This document shows, in pieces, positions 27,355 through 37,211 of a stretch of 64,000 bases of DNA. How positions within the stretch are numbered: position 1 is the first letter of the stretch; every line of letters begins with the position of its first letter. The stretch covers positions 3,453,177 through 3,517,176 of the forward strand of contig NZ_CP054058.1 in assembly GCF_003935895.2 (NCBI RefSeq), read 5' to 3'. A model generated the notes under the pieces. That model was not told the DNA's origin and searched no databases. It saw nothing but the letters and a program-made list of their open reading frames with translations. Source of the stretch: Scandinavium goeteborgense. GTDB taxonomy: Bacteria > Pseudomonadota > Gammaproteobacteria > Enterobacterales > Enterobacteriaceae. Made by a program: the position numbers and the translations under genes.

Positions 27355-29229
27355 TTAAGAAACCAGTAACTGGTTCATTCGTTTGATAAACAGGTTTGGA
27401 TCTTCCAGCGTGCCACGCTCGGCAAACAGCGCCTGATCCAGCAGCAACTCTACCCATTCGCCAAACTTGCCGTCGTCCTGGGTATCCGCCGCACGTTTCA
27501 CCAGCGCATGATCCGGGTTCAGTTCAAAAATGTACTTCACATCCGGTACGCTCTGGCCCGCTGCCGCGAACAATTTCGCCATCTGAGTGCTCATTTCGTC
27601 CGCTTCGGTGGTGACAATCGCCGGGGTATCGGTCAGGCGATGCGTCAGACGCACCTCTTTCACACGCTCGCCCAGCAGGGTTTTCACGCGATCAACGAAC
27701 GGCTCCAGCGCTTTTTCTGCTTCTTTGGTGCTGTCATCTACGTCGTCTGTCAGCTTGTCCAGCGACTCGTCGGCTTTTGCCACCGACTGGAACGCTTTGC
27801 CGTCAAACTCGGTCAGGTAGCTCATCATCCATTCGTCGATGCGATCGGACAACAGCAGCACTTCGATGCCTTTCTTACGCAGCAGTTCCAGATGTGGGCT
27901 GCTCTTCGCCGCGGCGTAGCTGTCAGCGGTGATGTAATAAATCTTCTCCTGCCCTTCTTTCATGCGGGAGACGTACTCTTCCAGCGACACAGTCTGCTCG
28001 GAAGAATCGGTATGGGTGGACGCGAAGCGCAGCAGTTTGGCGATGGTCTGCTGGTTGGCGTTATCTTCCGCCGGGCCTTCTTTCAGCACTAAGCCGAACT
28101 GTTTCCAGAAGGTCTGGTATTTTTCCGCGTCGTCTTTCGCCAGTTTTTCCAGCATCTGCAGCGCACGTTTGCTCAGGGCTGCACGCAGATTGCGGGTAAC
28201 GGTGCTGTCTTGCAGAATTTCACGGGATACGTTCAGCGGCAGATCGTTGGAATCAATCAGGCCACGGATAAAGCGCAGGTAGTTCGGCATGAACTGCTCG
28301 GCTTCGTCCATGATGAACACGCGCTGCACGTACAGTTTCAGGCCATGCTTGTGGTCACGGTTCCACATATCCCACGGTGCCTGCGCCGGAATGTACAGCA
28401 GGCTGGTGTATTCCTGCTTACCTTCCACGCGGTTGTGGCTCCAGGCCAGCGGGTCGGTAAAGTCGTGGGCAATGTGCTTGTAGAATTCGTTGTATTCGTC
28501 GTCTTTAATTTCAGACTTGTTACGCGTCCACAGCGCCTGGGCTTTGTTGATTTTTTCCCATGACACGACGGTTTCGCCGTCAACGTCTTCCGTTTTTTCA
28601 ATCTCAACCGGCAGTGCGATGTGATCAGAGTATTTGCTGATAATCGAACGCACGCGCCAGTCATTGAGGAAATCGTCTTCGCCTTCGCGCAGATGCAGGG
28701 TGATTTCGGTTCCGCGATCGGCTTTGGTGATGTCGGCCACGGTGTATTCACCTTCGCCTTCGGATTCCCAGAACACGCCGTTCTCAGCGCTGTCGCCTGC
28801 TGCACGGGTGCGCACGGTGACTTTATCCGCCACGATGAACGCCGAGTAGAAGCCAACGCCGAACTGACCGATCAGCTGGCTGTCTTTCGCCTGGTCGGAG
28901 CCCATGGATTGCAGGAAGGCTTTGGTGCCGGATTTGGCGATGGTGCCGAGGTGATCGACCACGTCATCGCGGTTCATACCAATGCCGTTATCGGCGATGG
29001 TCAGGGTGCGTTTTTCCTGATCGAACGAAACGCGCACGCGCAGTTCGCCGTCACCTTCATACAGGGAAGCGTCAGACAGCGCACGGAAACGCAGCTTGTC
29101 CGCCGCATCGGAGGCGTTGGAAATCAGCTCGCGCAGGAAAATTTCTTTATTGGAGTAGAGCGAGTGGATCATCAGGTGCAGAAGCTGTTTTACTTCTGAC
29201 TGGAAACCGCGAGTTTCTTGTCCTTTCAT
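27355..29229 (-). CDS. htpG: Hsp90-family chaperone HtpG
   Basis: 624 residues, as in E. coli. GHKL ATPase domain with [22 protein letters not shown] and [11 protein letters not shown]; middle domain with [11 protein letters not shown]-terminal dimerisation domain ending MNQLLVS. It is an ATP-driven folding and remodelling chaperone that works with DnaK. The start at 29229 has GAGGAA upstream; an earlier in-frame TTG is not needed. A sigma-32 promoter lies about 50 bases before the start. Confidence 0.98.
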   Translation of the reverse strand: MKGQETRGFQSEVKQLLHLMIHSLYSNKEIFLRELISNASDAADKLRFRALSDASLYEGDGELRVRVSFDQEKRTLTIADNGIGMNRDDVVDHLGTIAKSGTKAFLQSMGSDQAKDSQLIGQFGVGFYSAFIVADKVTVRTRAAGDSAENGVFWESEGEGEYTVADITKADRGTEITLHLREGEDDFLNDWRVRSIISKYSDHIALPVEIEKTEDVDGETVVSWEKINKAQALWTRNKSEIKDDEYNEFYKHIAHDFTDPLAWSHNRVEGKQEYTSLLYIPAQAPWDMWNRDHKHGLKLYVQRVFIMDEAEQFMPNYLRFIRGLIDSNDLPLNVSREILQDSTVTRNLRAALSKRALQMLEKLAKDDAEKYQTFWKQFGLVLKEGPAEDNANQQTIAKLLRFASTHTDSSEQTVSLEEYVSRMKEGQEKIYYITADSYAAAKSSPHLELLRKKGIEVLLLSDRIDEWMMSYLTEFDGKAFQSVAKADESLDKLTDDVDDSTKEAEKALEPFVDRVKTLLGERVKEVRLTHRLTDTPAIVTTEADEMSTQMAKLFAAAGQSVPDVKYIFELNPDHALVKRAADTQDDGKFGEWVELLLDQALFAERGTLEDPNLFIKRMNQLLVS

Positions 29230-29279
29230 CGGAAAATTCCTCAATGCCAATTAAATAGAATAAAAAAGCGTTGAGGGGG

Positions 29280-29308
29280 AGATGGGGCTGAGGGCGGAAC
29301 TTTTCAAG
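29280..29308 (-). promoter_or_regulatory. Heat-shock (sigma-32) promoter of htpG
   Basis: On the minus strand CTTGAAA (29308-29302), 14 bases, then CCCCATCT (29287-29280). This is a full match to the RpoH consensus CTTGAAA-N13-15-CCCCAT and lies where the E. coli htpG heat-shock promoter is. Confidence 0.93.
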
Positions 29309-29337
29309 CGGGAGAACGCGATTGTCCTCCCGATTGG

Positions 29338-29943
29338 TTAAAAACGAATCTTGTGGCGACCGGCAAGGGAGTGCGACAGCGTGGTGCCATCGACCATTTC
29401 CAGTTCGCCGCCGACCGGCACGCCGTGCGCGATGCGGCTGGCGTCTACGCCATATTGCCCGCAAAGTTCAGCGATGTAGTTGGCGGTCGCCTCCCCTTCC
29501 ACCGTCGGGTTGGTGGCGAGGATCACTTCTTTCATCTGTTCGCTGCTCAAACGCTCTTCGAGCCTGTCGAGGCCGATGTCGTCCGGGCCGATACCGTCGA
29601 GCGGTGACAAATGGCCCATCAGCACGAAGTAACGCCCGGAGAACTGCCCGGTTTGTTCGATGGCGTAGATGTCTGCCGGACTTTCGACCACGCAAAGCTG
29701 ACCGTTTTCCTGACGACGCGGGTTCGAGCAAATGTTACACACGTCCTGCTCGGTGAAAGTCCGGCAATCGGCACAGTGACCAATTTCAGACATTGCCCGC
29801 GTCAGCGCCTGCGCCAGGCGCATTCCACCGCTACGATCGCGTTGTAACAAGGTAAACGCCATGCGTTGGGCAGACTTCGGACCCACGCCAGGCAGGCAGC
29901 GGAGGGATTCCATAAGGGCGGTAAGTAAAGGACTGGTTTGCAT
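29338..29943 (-). CDS. recR: Recombination protein RecR
   Basis: 201 residues. Helix-hairpin-helix ([13 protein letters not shown]), four-cysteine zinc finger (C57, C60, C69, C72 region in [17 protein letters not shown]), Toprim domain ([12 protein letters not shown]) and C-terminal Walker-like part. Acts with RecF/RecO to load RecA at gapped DNA. In E. coli it is the last gene of dnaX-ybaB-recR; here a 2.7-kb block lies between ybaB and recR and ends in a terminator, so recR must have its own promoter in about 29944-30015. Confidence 0.97.
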   Translation of the reverse strand: MQTSPLLTALMESLRCLPGVGPKSAQRMAFTLLQRDRSGGMRLAQALTRAMSEIGHCADCRTFTEQDVCNICSNPRRQENGQLCVVESPADIYAIEQTGQFSGRYFVLMGHLSPLDGIGPDDIGLDRLEERLSSEQMKEVILATNPTVEGEATANYIAELCGQYGVDASRIAHGVPVGGELEMVDGTTLSHSLAGRHKIRF

Positions 29944-30013
29944 CGCTCTGACTTCTAAAAAAAGAGTGGGCCATAGCCTAACATTAGCCCCAGCGACGGG
30001 TATAGAAAAAGAT

Positions 30014-30043
30014 ACGCCTCTGCGCGAGCGATCGCGCAGAGGC
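30014..30043 (-). terminator. Terminator of the inserted isochorismatase/pirin unit
   Basis: GCCTCTGCGCGA (30016-30027) pairs with TCGCGCAGAGGC (30032-30043), 12-bp stem, 4-base loop. On the minus strand it is followed by ATCTTTTTC. It lies directly after the gene that ends at 30050 and before recR. Confidence 0.85.
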
Positions 30044-30049
30044 GATGAC

Positions 30050-30727
30050 TCAGGTGCGCTGCGAGTCTAGTGTTTCCTGATTCGTCACCACGTCCTGTGC
30101 CTTCTGATAGCTTTCCATCAGCAGCGGATATTCGGTGAACACGCCTGACCACAGGTTGGCCCATTCCATCGCATCATCACGGTTCCAGGTATGCTGAATT
30201 TCCGCGGTGACCGCCGCCATATCCAGCGGAACCACACCCGCCTGCATCACGCGCGCCAGGCTGATTTCCTGGGCCATTTTGGAATAGGTCCCGGACGCAT
30301 CAATCACCGCGAAGACTTTAAAGCCGTCTGCCACTGCGCTGATCGCCGGGAATGCCATGCATACGCTGGTGACGGTCCCGGCGATAATCAGGGTGCTACG
30401 GCCGGTGGCTTTCACCGCCGCCACAAACTCCGGGTTATCCCAGGCGTTGATTTCACCCTTACGCGGCACGTACTGCGCATGCGGGGCATATTGGTGAATT
30501 TCCGGGATCAGCGGCCCGTTCGGGCCTTGCGGCACGGACGCGGTGGTGATGACCGGGATCTTCGCCAGCGTCGCCATTTTGGCGAGCACCGTAGCGTGCG
30601 TGCGCAGCGTGGTCATCGGCATGTCGTGGACCAGCTGGAACAGGCCGCTCTGGTGGTCGATCAGCAGCAGTACCGCGTCGTTCGGGTCGATCATTGGCTT
30701 TTGGCCGTTAAAGTTTGCTGGGGTCAT
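30050..30727 (-). CDS. Isochorismatase-family cysteine hydrolase (YcaC-like)
   Basis: About 225 residues. Catalytic triad elements of the family are present: Asp in LLLIDHQSG (near residue 24), Lys in [10 protein letters not shown], and Cys in [10 protein letters not shown]. YcaC-type members are cytoplasmic hydrolases of unknown amide or ester substrates. The ATG at 30727 has GGAGA nine bases upstream; a further ATG at 30742 has no ribosome site. It follows the pirin gene after a hairpin, and both are divergent from a LysR regulator, a common arrangement for quinone- or stress-responsive pairs. Confidence 0.88.
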   Translation of the reverse strand: MTPANFNGQKPMIDPNDAVLLLIDHQSGLFQLVHDMPMTTLRTHATVLAKMATLAKIPVITTASVPQGPNGPLIPEIHQYAPHAQYVPRKGEINAWDNPEFVAAVKATGRSTLIIAGTVTSVCMAFPAISAVADGFKVFAVIDASGTYSKMAQEISLARVMQAGVVPLDMAAVTAEIQHTWNRDDAMEWANLWSGVFTEYPLLMESYQKAQDVVTNQETLDSQRT

Positions 30728-30755
30728 GATTGTGTTCTCCATCTGATTAAAAATG

Positions 30756-30780
30756 AACGGCTACCGGGCTGGTAGCCGTT
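30756..30780 (-). terminator. Hairpin between the pirin and isochorismatase genes
   Basis: AACGGCTACC (30756-30765) and GGTAGCCGTT (30771-30780), loop of five, with CATTTTTAATC following on the minus strand. It starts five bases past the pirin stop; probably a partial terminator or processing site inside the unit. Confidence 0.6.
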
Positions 30781-30785
30781 AACGT

Positions 30786-31655
30786 TTACTCGGCCTGCTG
30801 GCCGAATCGTCCTTGGTTGAAGTCGTCGATAGCCTGGTTGATTTCTTCACGGGTGTTCATCACGAACGGGCCATAACCCACTACCGGCTCATTCAGCGGT
30901 TCACCGCTCAGCACCAGCACCGTGGCGTCGTTGTTGGATTCAAGCGTTACGCTTTCGCCTTTCGCATCCAGCACGACCAGCTGTGCTTCCCGCGCAATTT
31001 CCTGATCATTTACCTGCACCGTGCCTTTCAGCACCACCAGCGCAGTGTTCCAGCCATCCGGCAGCGTCAGCGTGGTGGTGCTGTGGGCGTTGAGGCGCAA
31101 ATCGAGAATGCGCATCGGCGAGAAGGTTTTCGCCGGGCCTCTATGCCCGTCCAGTTCACCGGCTATCACCCGTGCCAGACCGGCGTTATCCGGCAACGCC
31201 ACCTGCGGAATATCGCCGTCGGTTATCGACTGATACGCCGCTGGCGTGGATTTATCCTTCGCCGGCAGGTTCACCCACAACTGGACCATTTCCAGCGAAC
31301 CGCCCTTCTCACTGAAAGCCGGAGAGTGAAACTCTTCATGCAAAATGCCGCTTCCGGCGGTCATCCACTGCACGTCGCCCGGGCCAATCACCCCGCCGCT
31401 GCCGGTGGAATCGCGGTGCGCCACTTCACCTTTGTAGACGATAGTGACCGTTTCAAAACCGCGATGCGGGTGCACATCTACGCCGCGCTGGCCTTTGTTG
31501 CTCGGTTTAAATTCTGCCGGGCCCGCGTAATCCAGCAGCAGGAACGGGCTAAGCTGTTTGGCAAATTTTGCGTAGGAGAACAGGGAACGCACCGGGAACC
31601 CATCGCCCACCCAGTGGGACTGCGGGGCTGAGTACACACCTAAAATTGATTTCAT
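30786..31655 (-). CDS. Pirin-family protein
   Basis: 289 residues with the pirin double cupin: N-terminal iron-binding region DVHPHRGFETVTIVYKG and ILHEEFHSP (metal-binding His/Glu), and the conserved MVQLWVNLPAKDK. Bacterial pirins such as YhhW can act as quercetin dioxygenases or redox-responsive regulators. The ATG at 31655 with GGAG upstream is chosen over in-frame ATGs further out. Divergent from a LysR-type gene across 101 bases. Confidence 0.92.
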   Translation of the reverse strand: MKSILGVYSAPQSHWVGDGFPVRSLFSYAKFAKQLSPFLLLDYAGPAEFKPSNKGQRGVDVHPHRGFETVTIVYKGEVAHRDSTGSGGVIGPGDVQWMTAGSGILHEEFHSPAFSEKGGSLEMVQLWVNLPAKDKSTPAAYQSITDGDIPQVALPDNAGLARVIAGELDGHRGPAKTFSPMRILDLRLNAHSTTTLTLPDGWNTALVVLKGTVQVNDQEIAREAQLVVLDAKGESVTLESNNDATVLVLSGEPLNEPVVGYGPFVMNTREEINQAIDDFNQGRFGQQAE

Positions 31656-31756
31656 CGTAAGCTCCATTGCGCTTGTTGTGATGGGATAAAGCTTACTCAC
31701 AAGACAGTGACTGCGGTAGACTGAAAAAATGAACTCAGCGTTCCATAAACAGGACA

Positions 31757-32668
31757 ATGAAAATGCAGGACCTCAACGATCTGTGGTATTTCGTGCAGGT
31801 GGTGGATAACGGCGGATTTTCCCCGGCCAGTCGGGTGATTGGCATTCCAAAATCACGCTTGAGCCGCCGGATTGCGTTGCTCGAAGAGCGGCTGGAAACG
31901 CGGCTTATTCAGCGATCGACACGCAGTTTTACGGTGACTGAAGCCGGGCAGATTTTCTATCGCCATTGCAAAGCGATGATGATTGAGGCCGAGGCCGCGC
32001 AGGAGGCGATTGATTCGCTGCGCGCCGAGCCGCGTGGCGTAATCCGTCTGACCTGTCCGATTACTTTGTTGCACGTGCACATCGGCGAGATGCTGGCGCA
32101 GTTTATGGCGCGCTTTCCCCACGTCACGGTACAGCTGGAAGAAACCAACCGTCAGGTGGATGTGCTGAATGAAAACGTCGATATTGCCATTCGCGTGCGT
32201 CCGCTTCCGCTGGAAGACAGCGATCTGGTGATGCGCAAGCTGGCCGACAGAAGTATGTGTCTGGTGGCGAGCCCGGCACTGGTGGCGCAGTTTGGCGTGC
32301 CGGATTCGCCCGCCGATCTCCAGCCCTGGCCGAGCCTCGCCTTAAGCAAGCCACAGCAGGTGTACCGCTGGTGTTTGTACGGGCCGGATAACCAGGACGT
32401 CACCCTGCATCACACGCCGCGGTATATCACTACTGACATGATTGCCTTACGCAGCGCGGCACTGGCCGGAGTCGGCATTGTGCAGTTGCCACGGCTGATG
32501 CTGAAAGAGCAGATTGCGGCAGGAACGCTGGTACATTTGTTGCCTGAGTGGCGAACGCGACGCGAAATCATCCACGCGGTCTTCCCTTCACGACGAGGTC
32601 AGCTTCCGGCGGTGCGGGCGTTGATTGATTTTCTGGCAGAGAGTTATGCGGGGTTTGATGAGGAGTAA
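31757..32668 (+). CDS. LysR-type transcriptional regulator divergent from the pirin gene
   Basis: 303 residues. N-terminal helix-turn-helix (about 1-62: FVQVVDNGGFSPASRVIGIPKSRLSRRIALLEERL) and a LysR substrate-binding domain from about 90. An in-frame ATG at 31763 is also possible (MQDLNDLWYF is a common start for this group). AGGA lies before the first ATG. It probably controls the pirin/isochorismatase genes and itself through the shared 101-base region. Confidence 0.9.
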   Translation: MKMQDLNDLWYFVQVVDNGGFSPASRVIGIPKSRLSRRIALLEERLETRLIQRSTRSFTVTEAGQIFYRHCKAMMIEAEAAQEAIDSLRAEPRGVIRLTCPITLLHVHIGEMLAQFMARFPHVTVQLEETNRQVDVLNENVDIAIRVRPLPLEDSDLVMRKLADRSMCLVASPALVAQFGVPDSPADLQPWPSLALSKPQQVYRWCLYGPDNQDVTLHHTPRYITTDMIALRSAALAGVGIVQLPRLMLKEQIAAGTLVHLLPEWRTRREIIHAVFPSRRGQLPAVRALIDFLAESYAGFDEE

Positions 32669-32671
32669 CTA

Positions 32672-32702
32672 AAAAAGAACACCCTCTCCGAGGAGAGGGT
32701 GT
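32672..32702 (-). terminator. Terminator of the dnaX-ybaB operon
   Basis: ACACCCTCTCC and GGAGAGGGTGT (32679-32702) form a stem, followed on the minus strand by TCTTTTTTAG. It is between ybaB and the convergent LysR gene, just where the insertion begins relative to E. coli. Confidence 0.8.
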
Positions 32703-32711
32703 GGGATGACA

Positions 32712-33044
32712 TTAGAACGGCATTTTAAAGCCTGGTGGCAGCTGCATTCCTGAGGAAACACCGGCCATTTTCTCTTTCTGGGTTTCTTCGATACGGCGTG
32801 CGGCGTCGTTGAACGCAGCAGCAACCAAATCTTCCAGCATGTCTTTGTCATCTTCGAGCAGACTTGGGTCGATCTCAACGCGACGGCAGTTGTGCGCGCC
32901 GTTGATGGTGACCTTGACCAGGCCCGCACCAGACTCACCGGTCACTTCCAGTTGAGCGATTTCTTCCTGCGCTTTCTGCATCTTTTCTTGCATCTGCTGG
33001 GCCTGTTTCATCAGGTTACCCAGACCGCCTTTTCCACCAAACAT
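32712..33044 (-). CDS. ybaB: Nucleoid-associated protein YbaB/EbfC
   Basis: 110 residues starting [20 protein letters not shown], against 109 in E. coli (one extra Gly). The coiled N- and C-terminal helices form the tweezer-like dimer that binds DNA. Located 55 bases after dnaX and co-transcribed with it; recR no longer follows directly. Confidence 0.96.
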   Translation of the reverse strand: MFGGKGGLGNLMKQAQQMQEKMQKAQEEIAQLEVTGESGAGLVKVTINGAHNCRRVEIDPSLLEDDKDMLEDLVAAAFNDAARRIEETQKEKMAGVSSGMQLPPGFKMPF

Positions 33045-33099
33045 AGGCTTATCTCTCAGTCAGTCATGTTAAAGGTAAAACCGTAAGCCGGGCTTACAG

Positions 33100-35034
33100 T
33101 CAAATGGGTCGAATACTGTCTTCATCCAGATCCGCATCGAAGAAACGACGCAGGGTCTGGATGTTGTTATCGGCAACGATCGCCTCGCGTGCCTGCGCGA
33201 GCTTTTCTTCGTAAATGGCCTGACGCCACTCCAGCGGCGTACGCACCGCTGGATTATCATCTTCAACGATGGTCAGTTCAACCGGCGCGCCGGTTAATTC
33301 GCTCATCGCTTCGGTCAGAACCTTGAGCGCCCCGCCGTTATTCAGATGACGCTGGGACGGACGCAGGTGCAGGCAGACGCTGTTCCCGCTCTGCTCTTTC
33401 CACGCATTCAGCGCGACCTGTTCTACCAGTTTAGGCAATTTGAGCTGACTTACTTCTGCCGCCCAGCCATCGCGCTCTACGGCTTCAACCGCAAGTTTCG
33501 CGGCGAGCTCTGGCGTTTTCTCATGCTCCAGCGCTTTCTTCAGCGCCTTCGGCGTGGCGACCTCTTCCTTCACCACTTCGGTGATGGTGGTCGCTTTCCA
33601 GCGGTATGCTTCTTTTTTCTGCGGACGCTGTTCTTCCAGCGCCGTTGAAGATGGGCGCGCCTGAACGCGTTCCGTGACCGAGGCCAATCTCTCCAGCGCA
33701 GCATTGTTCACCGGCCGCGCGCGGGATGCGGCTGCCGGTTCACTCTTTTTTGCTTTGGGTGCTCCCTGAGCGCGTTGCAAATGGCTGCGGGCCGCCAGCA
33801 CCTGGCTGGTGGAATCCGGTAGCGTTTCGCTTTGATACGCAGGCGCGGCTGGCGCTTGCTGAGGGGCAACCTGCGTCGGGTGCATCACCGCCGTCGGCGC
33901 GACGGGGGCAAAAGACTGCGGCTGAACGTCCGGCTCCGGCAACGGCTGGCGCGGATGGAACGCCAGCGCGCGCAGCAAGGTCATTTCGACACCCATCCGG
34001 CGGTCCGGCGCATACGGCAGCTCTTTGCGGCCGATCAGCAGCGTCTGGTAATACAGTTGAATATCGGCGGGCGGCACGGTTCGCGCCAGCTCGCGCATCC
34101 GGTGTTCTACCGGTGCCATGTCGCTGCCCAGCGCCGACGGCGACAGCTGCACCATCGCAATGCGGTGCAGCAGGCTTTGCATTTCGACCAGCAGCGCTTC
34201 CCACTCGATACCGCGAGATGCGGCCTCGTGGATAAGCGCCATCACCTGCTCACCGTTGGCACCGACCAGCGCTTCAATCAGCGACAGCGCCTGATCGTCG
34301 TCGAGCGTGCCGAGCATGGTGCTCACGCTGGCGGCGGTCAGCTGTCCGTCACCGCTGGCAATCGCCTGGTCGGTGAGGCTCAGCGCGTCACGCAGGCTGC
34401 CATCGGCCGCGCGGGCCAACAGCTGCAAGGCGCGCGTTTCGGAAACAATTTTCTCTTCGCCGAGAATATGTTCCAGCTGATGGCGAATCTGATCGACGTC
34501 AAGCGCCTTCAGATGGAATTGCAGACAACGGGAAAGGATCGTCACCGGCAGCTTTTGCGGATCGGTGGTCGCCAGCAGGAATTTTACGTGCGATGGCGGC
34601 TCTTCCAGCGTTTTTAACAGCGCGTTAAAGCTGTGACGCGAGAGCATGTGCACTTCATCGATCAGATAGACCTTGAAGCGACCGCGAGCCGGGGCGTACT
34701 GCACGTTATCCAGCAGGTCACGGGTATCTTCGACTTTGGTGCGCGAGGCGGCATCGATCTCAATCAGATCGACAAAACGGCCCTGCTCGATTTCACGGCA
34801 GTTATCACACACGCCGCACGGCGTGGCGGTGATGCCGCTTTCGCAGTTCAGCCCTTTCGCCAGCAGACGTGCGATAGAGGTTTTCCCTACGCCGCGGGTG
34901 CCGGAAAACAGATACGCATGGTGGATACGGCCAGACGCCAGGCCGTTCGCCAGTGCGGTCAGCACATGTTCCTGGCCGACGACGTCAGCGAAGGTTTGTG
35001 GTCGCCATTTTCGGGCTAAGACCTGATAACTCAT
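33100..35034 (-). CDS. dnaX: DNA polymerase III tau/gamma subunit
   Basis: Tau product of 644 residues (E. coli 643). AAA+ clamp-loader domain with Walker A GTRGVGKT at 45-52, zinc-binding cysteines (about 64, 73, 76, 79), DEVHMLS Walker B, SRC sensor, then collar, a proline/alanine-rich linker and the C-terminal domains that bind DnaB and the polymerase core. The ATG at 35034 reads MSYQVLARKWRP as in E. coli. A programmed frameshift at 33745-33751 gives the shorter gamma form. It heads an operon with ybaB. Confidence 0.98.
   Translation of the reverse strand: MSYQVLARKWRPQTFADVVGQEHVLTALANGLASGRIHHAYLFSGTRGVGKTSIARLLAKGLNCESGITATPCGVCDNCREIEQGRFVDLIEIDAASRTKVEDTRDLLDNVQYAPARGRFKVYLIDEVHMLSRHSFNALLKTLEEPPSHVKFLLATTDPQKLPVTILSRCLQFHLKALDVDQIRHQLEHILGEEKIVSETRALQLLARAADGSLRDALSLTDQAIASGDGQLTAASVSTMLGTLDDDQALSLIEALVGANGEQVMALIHEAASRGIEWEALLVEMQSLLHRIAMVQLSPSALGSDMAPVEHRMRELARTVPPADIQLYYQTLLIGRKELPYAPDRRMGVEMTLLRALAFHPRQPLPEPDVQPQSFAPVAPTAVMHPTQVAPQQAPAAPAYQSETLPDSTSQVLAARSHLQRAQGAPKAKKSEPAAASRARPVNNAALERLASVTERVQARPSSTALEEQRPQKKEAYRWKATTITEVVKEEVATPKALKKALEHEKTPELAAKLAVEAVERDGWAAEVSQLKLPKLVEQVALNAWKEQSGNSVCLHLRPSQRHLNNGGALKVLTEAMSELTGAPVELTIVEDDNPAVRTPLEWRQAIYEEKLAQAREAIVADNNIQTLRRFFDADLDEDSIRPI
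33718..33767 (-). promoter_or_regulatory. Programmed -1 frameshift signal in dnaX (gamma subunit)
   Basis: All three parts known from E. coli are present on the minus strand: a Shine-Dalgarno-like AGGGAG (33767-33762), exactly 10 bases, the slippery heptamer A AAA AAG (33751-33745), and just downstream a GC-rich stem-loop (AACCGGCAGCCGC … GCGGCCGGT). A shift into the -1 frame adds Glu (GAG) and stops at TGA 33742-33740, which gives a gamma protein of exactly 431 residues, the E. coli size. Confidence 0.95.
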
Positions 35035-35246
35035 TGGCAGGCTCTGCAACGCTGGAAGGTGGAATTCTGGGGGTAATGCTAACATAGCCTGGCAAAATCA
35101 GCGAGGCTGTGTCTTGTCTTCACTTATCAGTCGTTATCGTTGCAGCCAGTTTGGTCACGGCCAGCGCGCAAAAACCGGAGCGTACACAGAGTACATGAGG
35201 TTTTTGAGCACTGCCCGGGGCCAAAATGGCAAATAAGATAGACTGA

Positions 35247-35798
35247 TCAATGTCCTGGGAAGGGTACCAGGCTGTAGCAGTTGATGCCCTGGTTTTCCAG
35301 GCGCTGTTCACCACCCAGATCGAACAGATTGATGATGAACGCGGCGTCGGTGACTTCACCACCCAGACGACGGATCAGCTTCACGGTCGCTTCGATGGTA
35401 CCGCCGGTTGCCAGCAGATCGTCGACCACCAGCACTTTGTCGCCTGGCTGGATAGCATCGATGTGGATTTCCAGCTGATCAGTGCCGTATTCCAGCTCAT
35501 AGCTTTCAGCGATAGTTTCACGCGGCAGTTTGCCCGGTTTACGTACCGGTACAAACCCTACGCCCAACGCCAGCGCGACCGGAGCACCAAACAGGAAGCC
35601 ACGCGCCTCGGTACCCACCACTTTGGTGACACCCATGTTTTTAAAACGCTCGGTCAGCAGTTCAATGCTGAGCGCATAGGCTTTCGGGTCTTCCAGCAAA
35701 CTGGTGACATCGCGGAAAAGAATGCCAGGTTTCGGATAGTCCTGGATGCTTTTGATGCTGTTTTTCAGAAATTCAAGCTGCTGTGCAGTTGCGGTCAT
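35247..35798 (-). CDS. apt: Adenine phosphoribosyltransferase
   Basis: 183 residues, as in E. coli. PRPP-binding motif [14 protein letters not shown] near 120-133 and the adenine-side ARGFLFG. Converts adenine and PRPP to AMP. Start at 35798 chosen by homology ([11 protein letters not shown]). About 210 bases separate it from dnaX and should hold the dnaX promoter; nothing else is seen there. Confidence 0.97.
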   Translation of the reverse strand: MTATAQQLEFLKNSIKSIQDYPKPGILFRDVTSLLEDPKAYALSIELLTERFKNMGVTKVVGTEARGFLFGAPVALALGVGFVPVRKPGKLPRETIAESYELEYGTDQLEIHIDAIQPGDKVLVVDDLLATGGTIEATVKLIRRLGGEVTDAAFIINLFDLGGEQRLENQGINCYSLVPFPGH

Positions 35799-35953
35799 AG
35801 GTGTATGCCTGATTAAAACGGTGTTACTCACAAGGCGCCTTTTCTGCGGTATCAAGTTACACTTGATTAACTTTTAACCCGCTGGGCCCGTGCTCGAAAA
35901 CGCCAGAATGTACTGGCACTCAAACAGAAATGCAATAACGATTACCAGCATTA

Positions 35954-36328
35954 TTATTTTTGTTGTTTTGCATCAACCACTGGAATACGCCACAGGAAAA
36001 TCAGCAGGCAGGCGAGGATCCCCAGCAGTAAAAATCGCACCCACAACATCTTCACCAGCCACAACGAAAAGGCGAAGGTCACCAGCGTAACCACGATGGC
36101 GCGAGATTTCGCTCCCGGCGGCATCGCTTTATGCTGCTGCCAGTGACGCAAATAGCCGCCAAACCACGAGCGATACAGCAGCCAGTGGTGGAATCGCGGG
36201 GAAGATTGCGCAAAGCACCAGGCCGCTAGCAGGATGAAAGGCGTGGTCGGCAAGAGCGGTAAAAACACGCCCAGGGTGCCAAGGACTACCGCCAGCCAGC
36301 CAATGATGTTTAGAATGGTCCGTTTCAT
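35954..36328 (-). CDS. ybaN: DUF454 inner-membrane protein YbaN
   Basis: 124 residues (E. coli 125). Short N-terminal helix pair (IIGWLAVVLGTLGVFLPLLPTTPFILLAAWCFA), the conserved SSPRFHHWLL and WFG motifs, and two more hydrophobic segments near the C-terminus. Function unknown. The start at 36328 matches the homologue. Divergent from priC with 46 bases between starts. Confidence 0.92.
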   Translation of the reverse strand: MKRTILNIIGWLAVVLGTLGVFLPLLPTTPFILLAAWCFAQSSPRFHHWLLYRSWFGGYLRHWQQHKAMPPGAKSRAIVVTLVTFAFSLWLVKMLWVRFLLLGILACLLIFLWRIPVVDAKQQK

Positions 36329-36374
36329 AACGGCAAATGTAGCACAGGCCACCGTCCTTTCGAGGGAGAAAAGC

Positions 36375-36902
36375 ATGAAAACTGACCTGTTACTGCAATC
36401 GCTGGATGCGCAGCTTTCGCGCCTCGAAGCCGAGGTCGCCCCGATGGCGTTTCATGCCACCATTGGCGCCCGTTTTGACCGGCAGCTTTTTCGCACCCGC
36501 AGTTCATTATTACAGGCCTGCGTGGAAGAGGCGCGAGGCAATTTGAAAGCGTTGCACCTGGCGGTTGAAAAGCAGCAGCTCGCGCAGGTGCAGTGGCTGG
36601 CGGAACATCTGGTTTCCCAACTGGAAGCCATTGCCCGGGAAAGTGCCGCCTGGCAGCTGCGCGAGTGGGATAATGGTTCCCCGGCGTTGACGCGCTGGCA
36701 GCGTAAGCGGCTTCAGCACCAGGAGTTTGAGCGCCGCCTGCTGGAGATGACGCAGCAACGCCGCCAGCAGTTAGCGCAGGCCACGACGCTTGCGGATCAG
36801 CAACGGCTTTCCAGGGAGGTCGACGCGTTTAGCGCCCGGCTGGCACGCTGTCGCGGCGCGCTGGAAAATATTGAAAACGTACTGGCGCGCATGACGCGCT
36901 AA
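36375..36902 (+). CDS. priC: Primosomal replication protein PriC
   Basis: 175 residues, as in E. coli, a basic helical protein ([41 protein letters not shown]). It reloads DnaB at stalled forks in a PriA-independent way. GAGGGAG lies before the ATG at 36375. It is followed 11 bases later by ybaM. Confidence 0.94.
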   Translation: MKTDLLLQSLDAQLSRLEAEVAPMAFHATIGARFDRQLFRTRSSLLQACVEEARGNLKALHLAVEKQQLAQVQWLAEHLVSQLEAIARESAAWQLREWDNGSPALTRWQRKRLQHQEFERRLLEMTQQRRQQLAQATTLADQQRLSREVDAFSARLARCRGALENIENVLARMTR

Positions 36903-36913
36903 CAGGAGAACGC

Positions 36914-37072
36914 ATGTCGCTGGAGAATGCCCCGGATGACGTCAAACTGGCGGTCGATTTGATTATGCTGCTCGAGGAACACGCGATTGCCCCTGAAGTT
37001 GTGCTTCGCGCGCTGGAGATAGTGAAGAAAGATTTTGAGCAGAAAGTTGAGGCGGGTAGCTCGTCATCCTAA
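36914..37072 (+). CDS. ybaM: Small conserved protein YbaM
   Basis: 52 residues (E. coli 53): starts [20 protein letters not shown] and continues with an acidic helix containing [20 protein letters not shown] precedes the ATG, and the gene is coupled to priC. The C-terminal tail (AGSSSS) differs from E. coli. Function unknown. Confidence 0.92.
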   Translation: MSLENAPDDVKLAVDLIMLLEEHAIAPEVVLRALEIVKKDFEQKVEAGSSSS

Positions 37073-37096
37073 GGGAGAATCCGGTGCGGCCTGATG

Positions 37097-37203
37097 CCCT
37101 CTCCCCGACCCTCTCCCACGGGGAGAGGGAGAAAACCAAGCAGCTCGTAACTTCCGTAACGGATTATTCCCTCTCCCTGCGGGAGAGGGTTAGGGAGAGG
37201 GGG
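37097..37203. repeat. CCCTCTCC-type inverted intergenic repeat
   Basis: GCCCTCTCCCC…CCCACGGGGAGAGGGAG and, about 70 bases on, TTCCCTCTCCCTGCGGGAGAGGGTTAG. Each half folds on itself and the halves also complement each other. It fills the gap between the convergent ybaM and mscK and resembles the shorter copy at 23809-23873. Confidence 0.8.
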
Positions 37204-37211
37204 TGTGGCAA

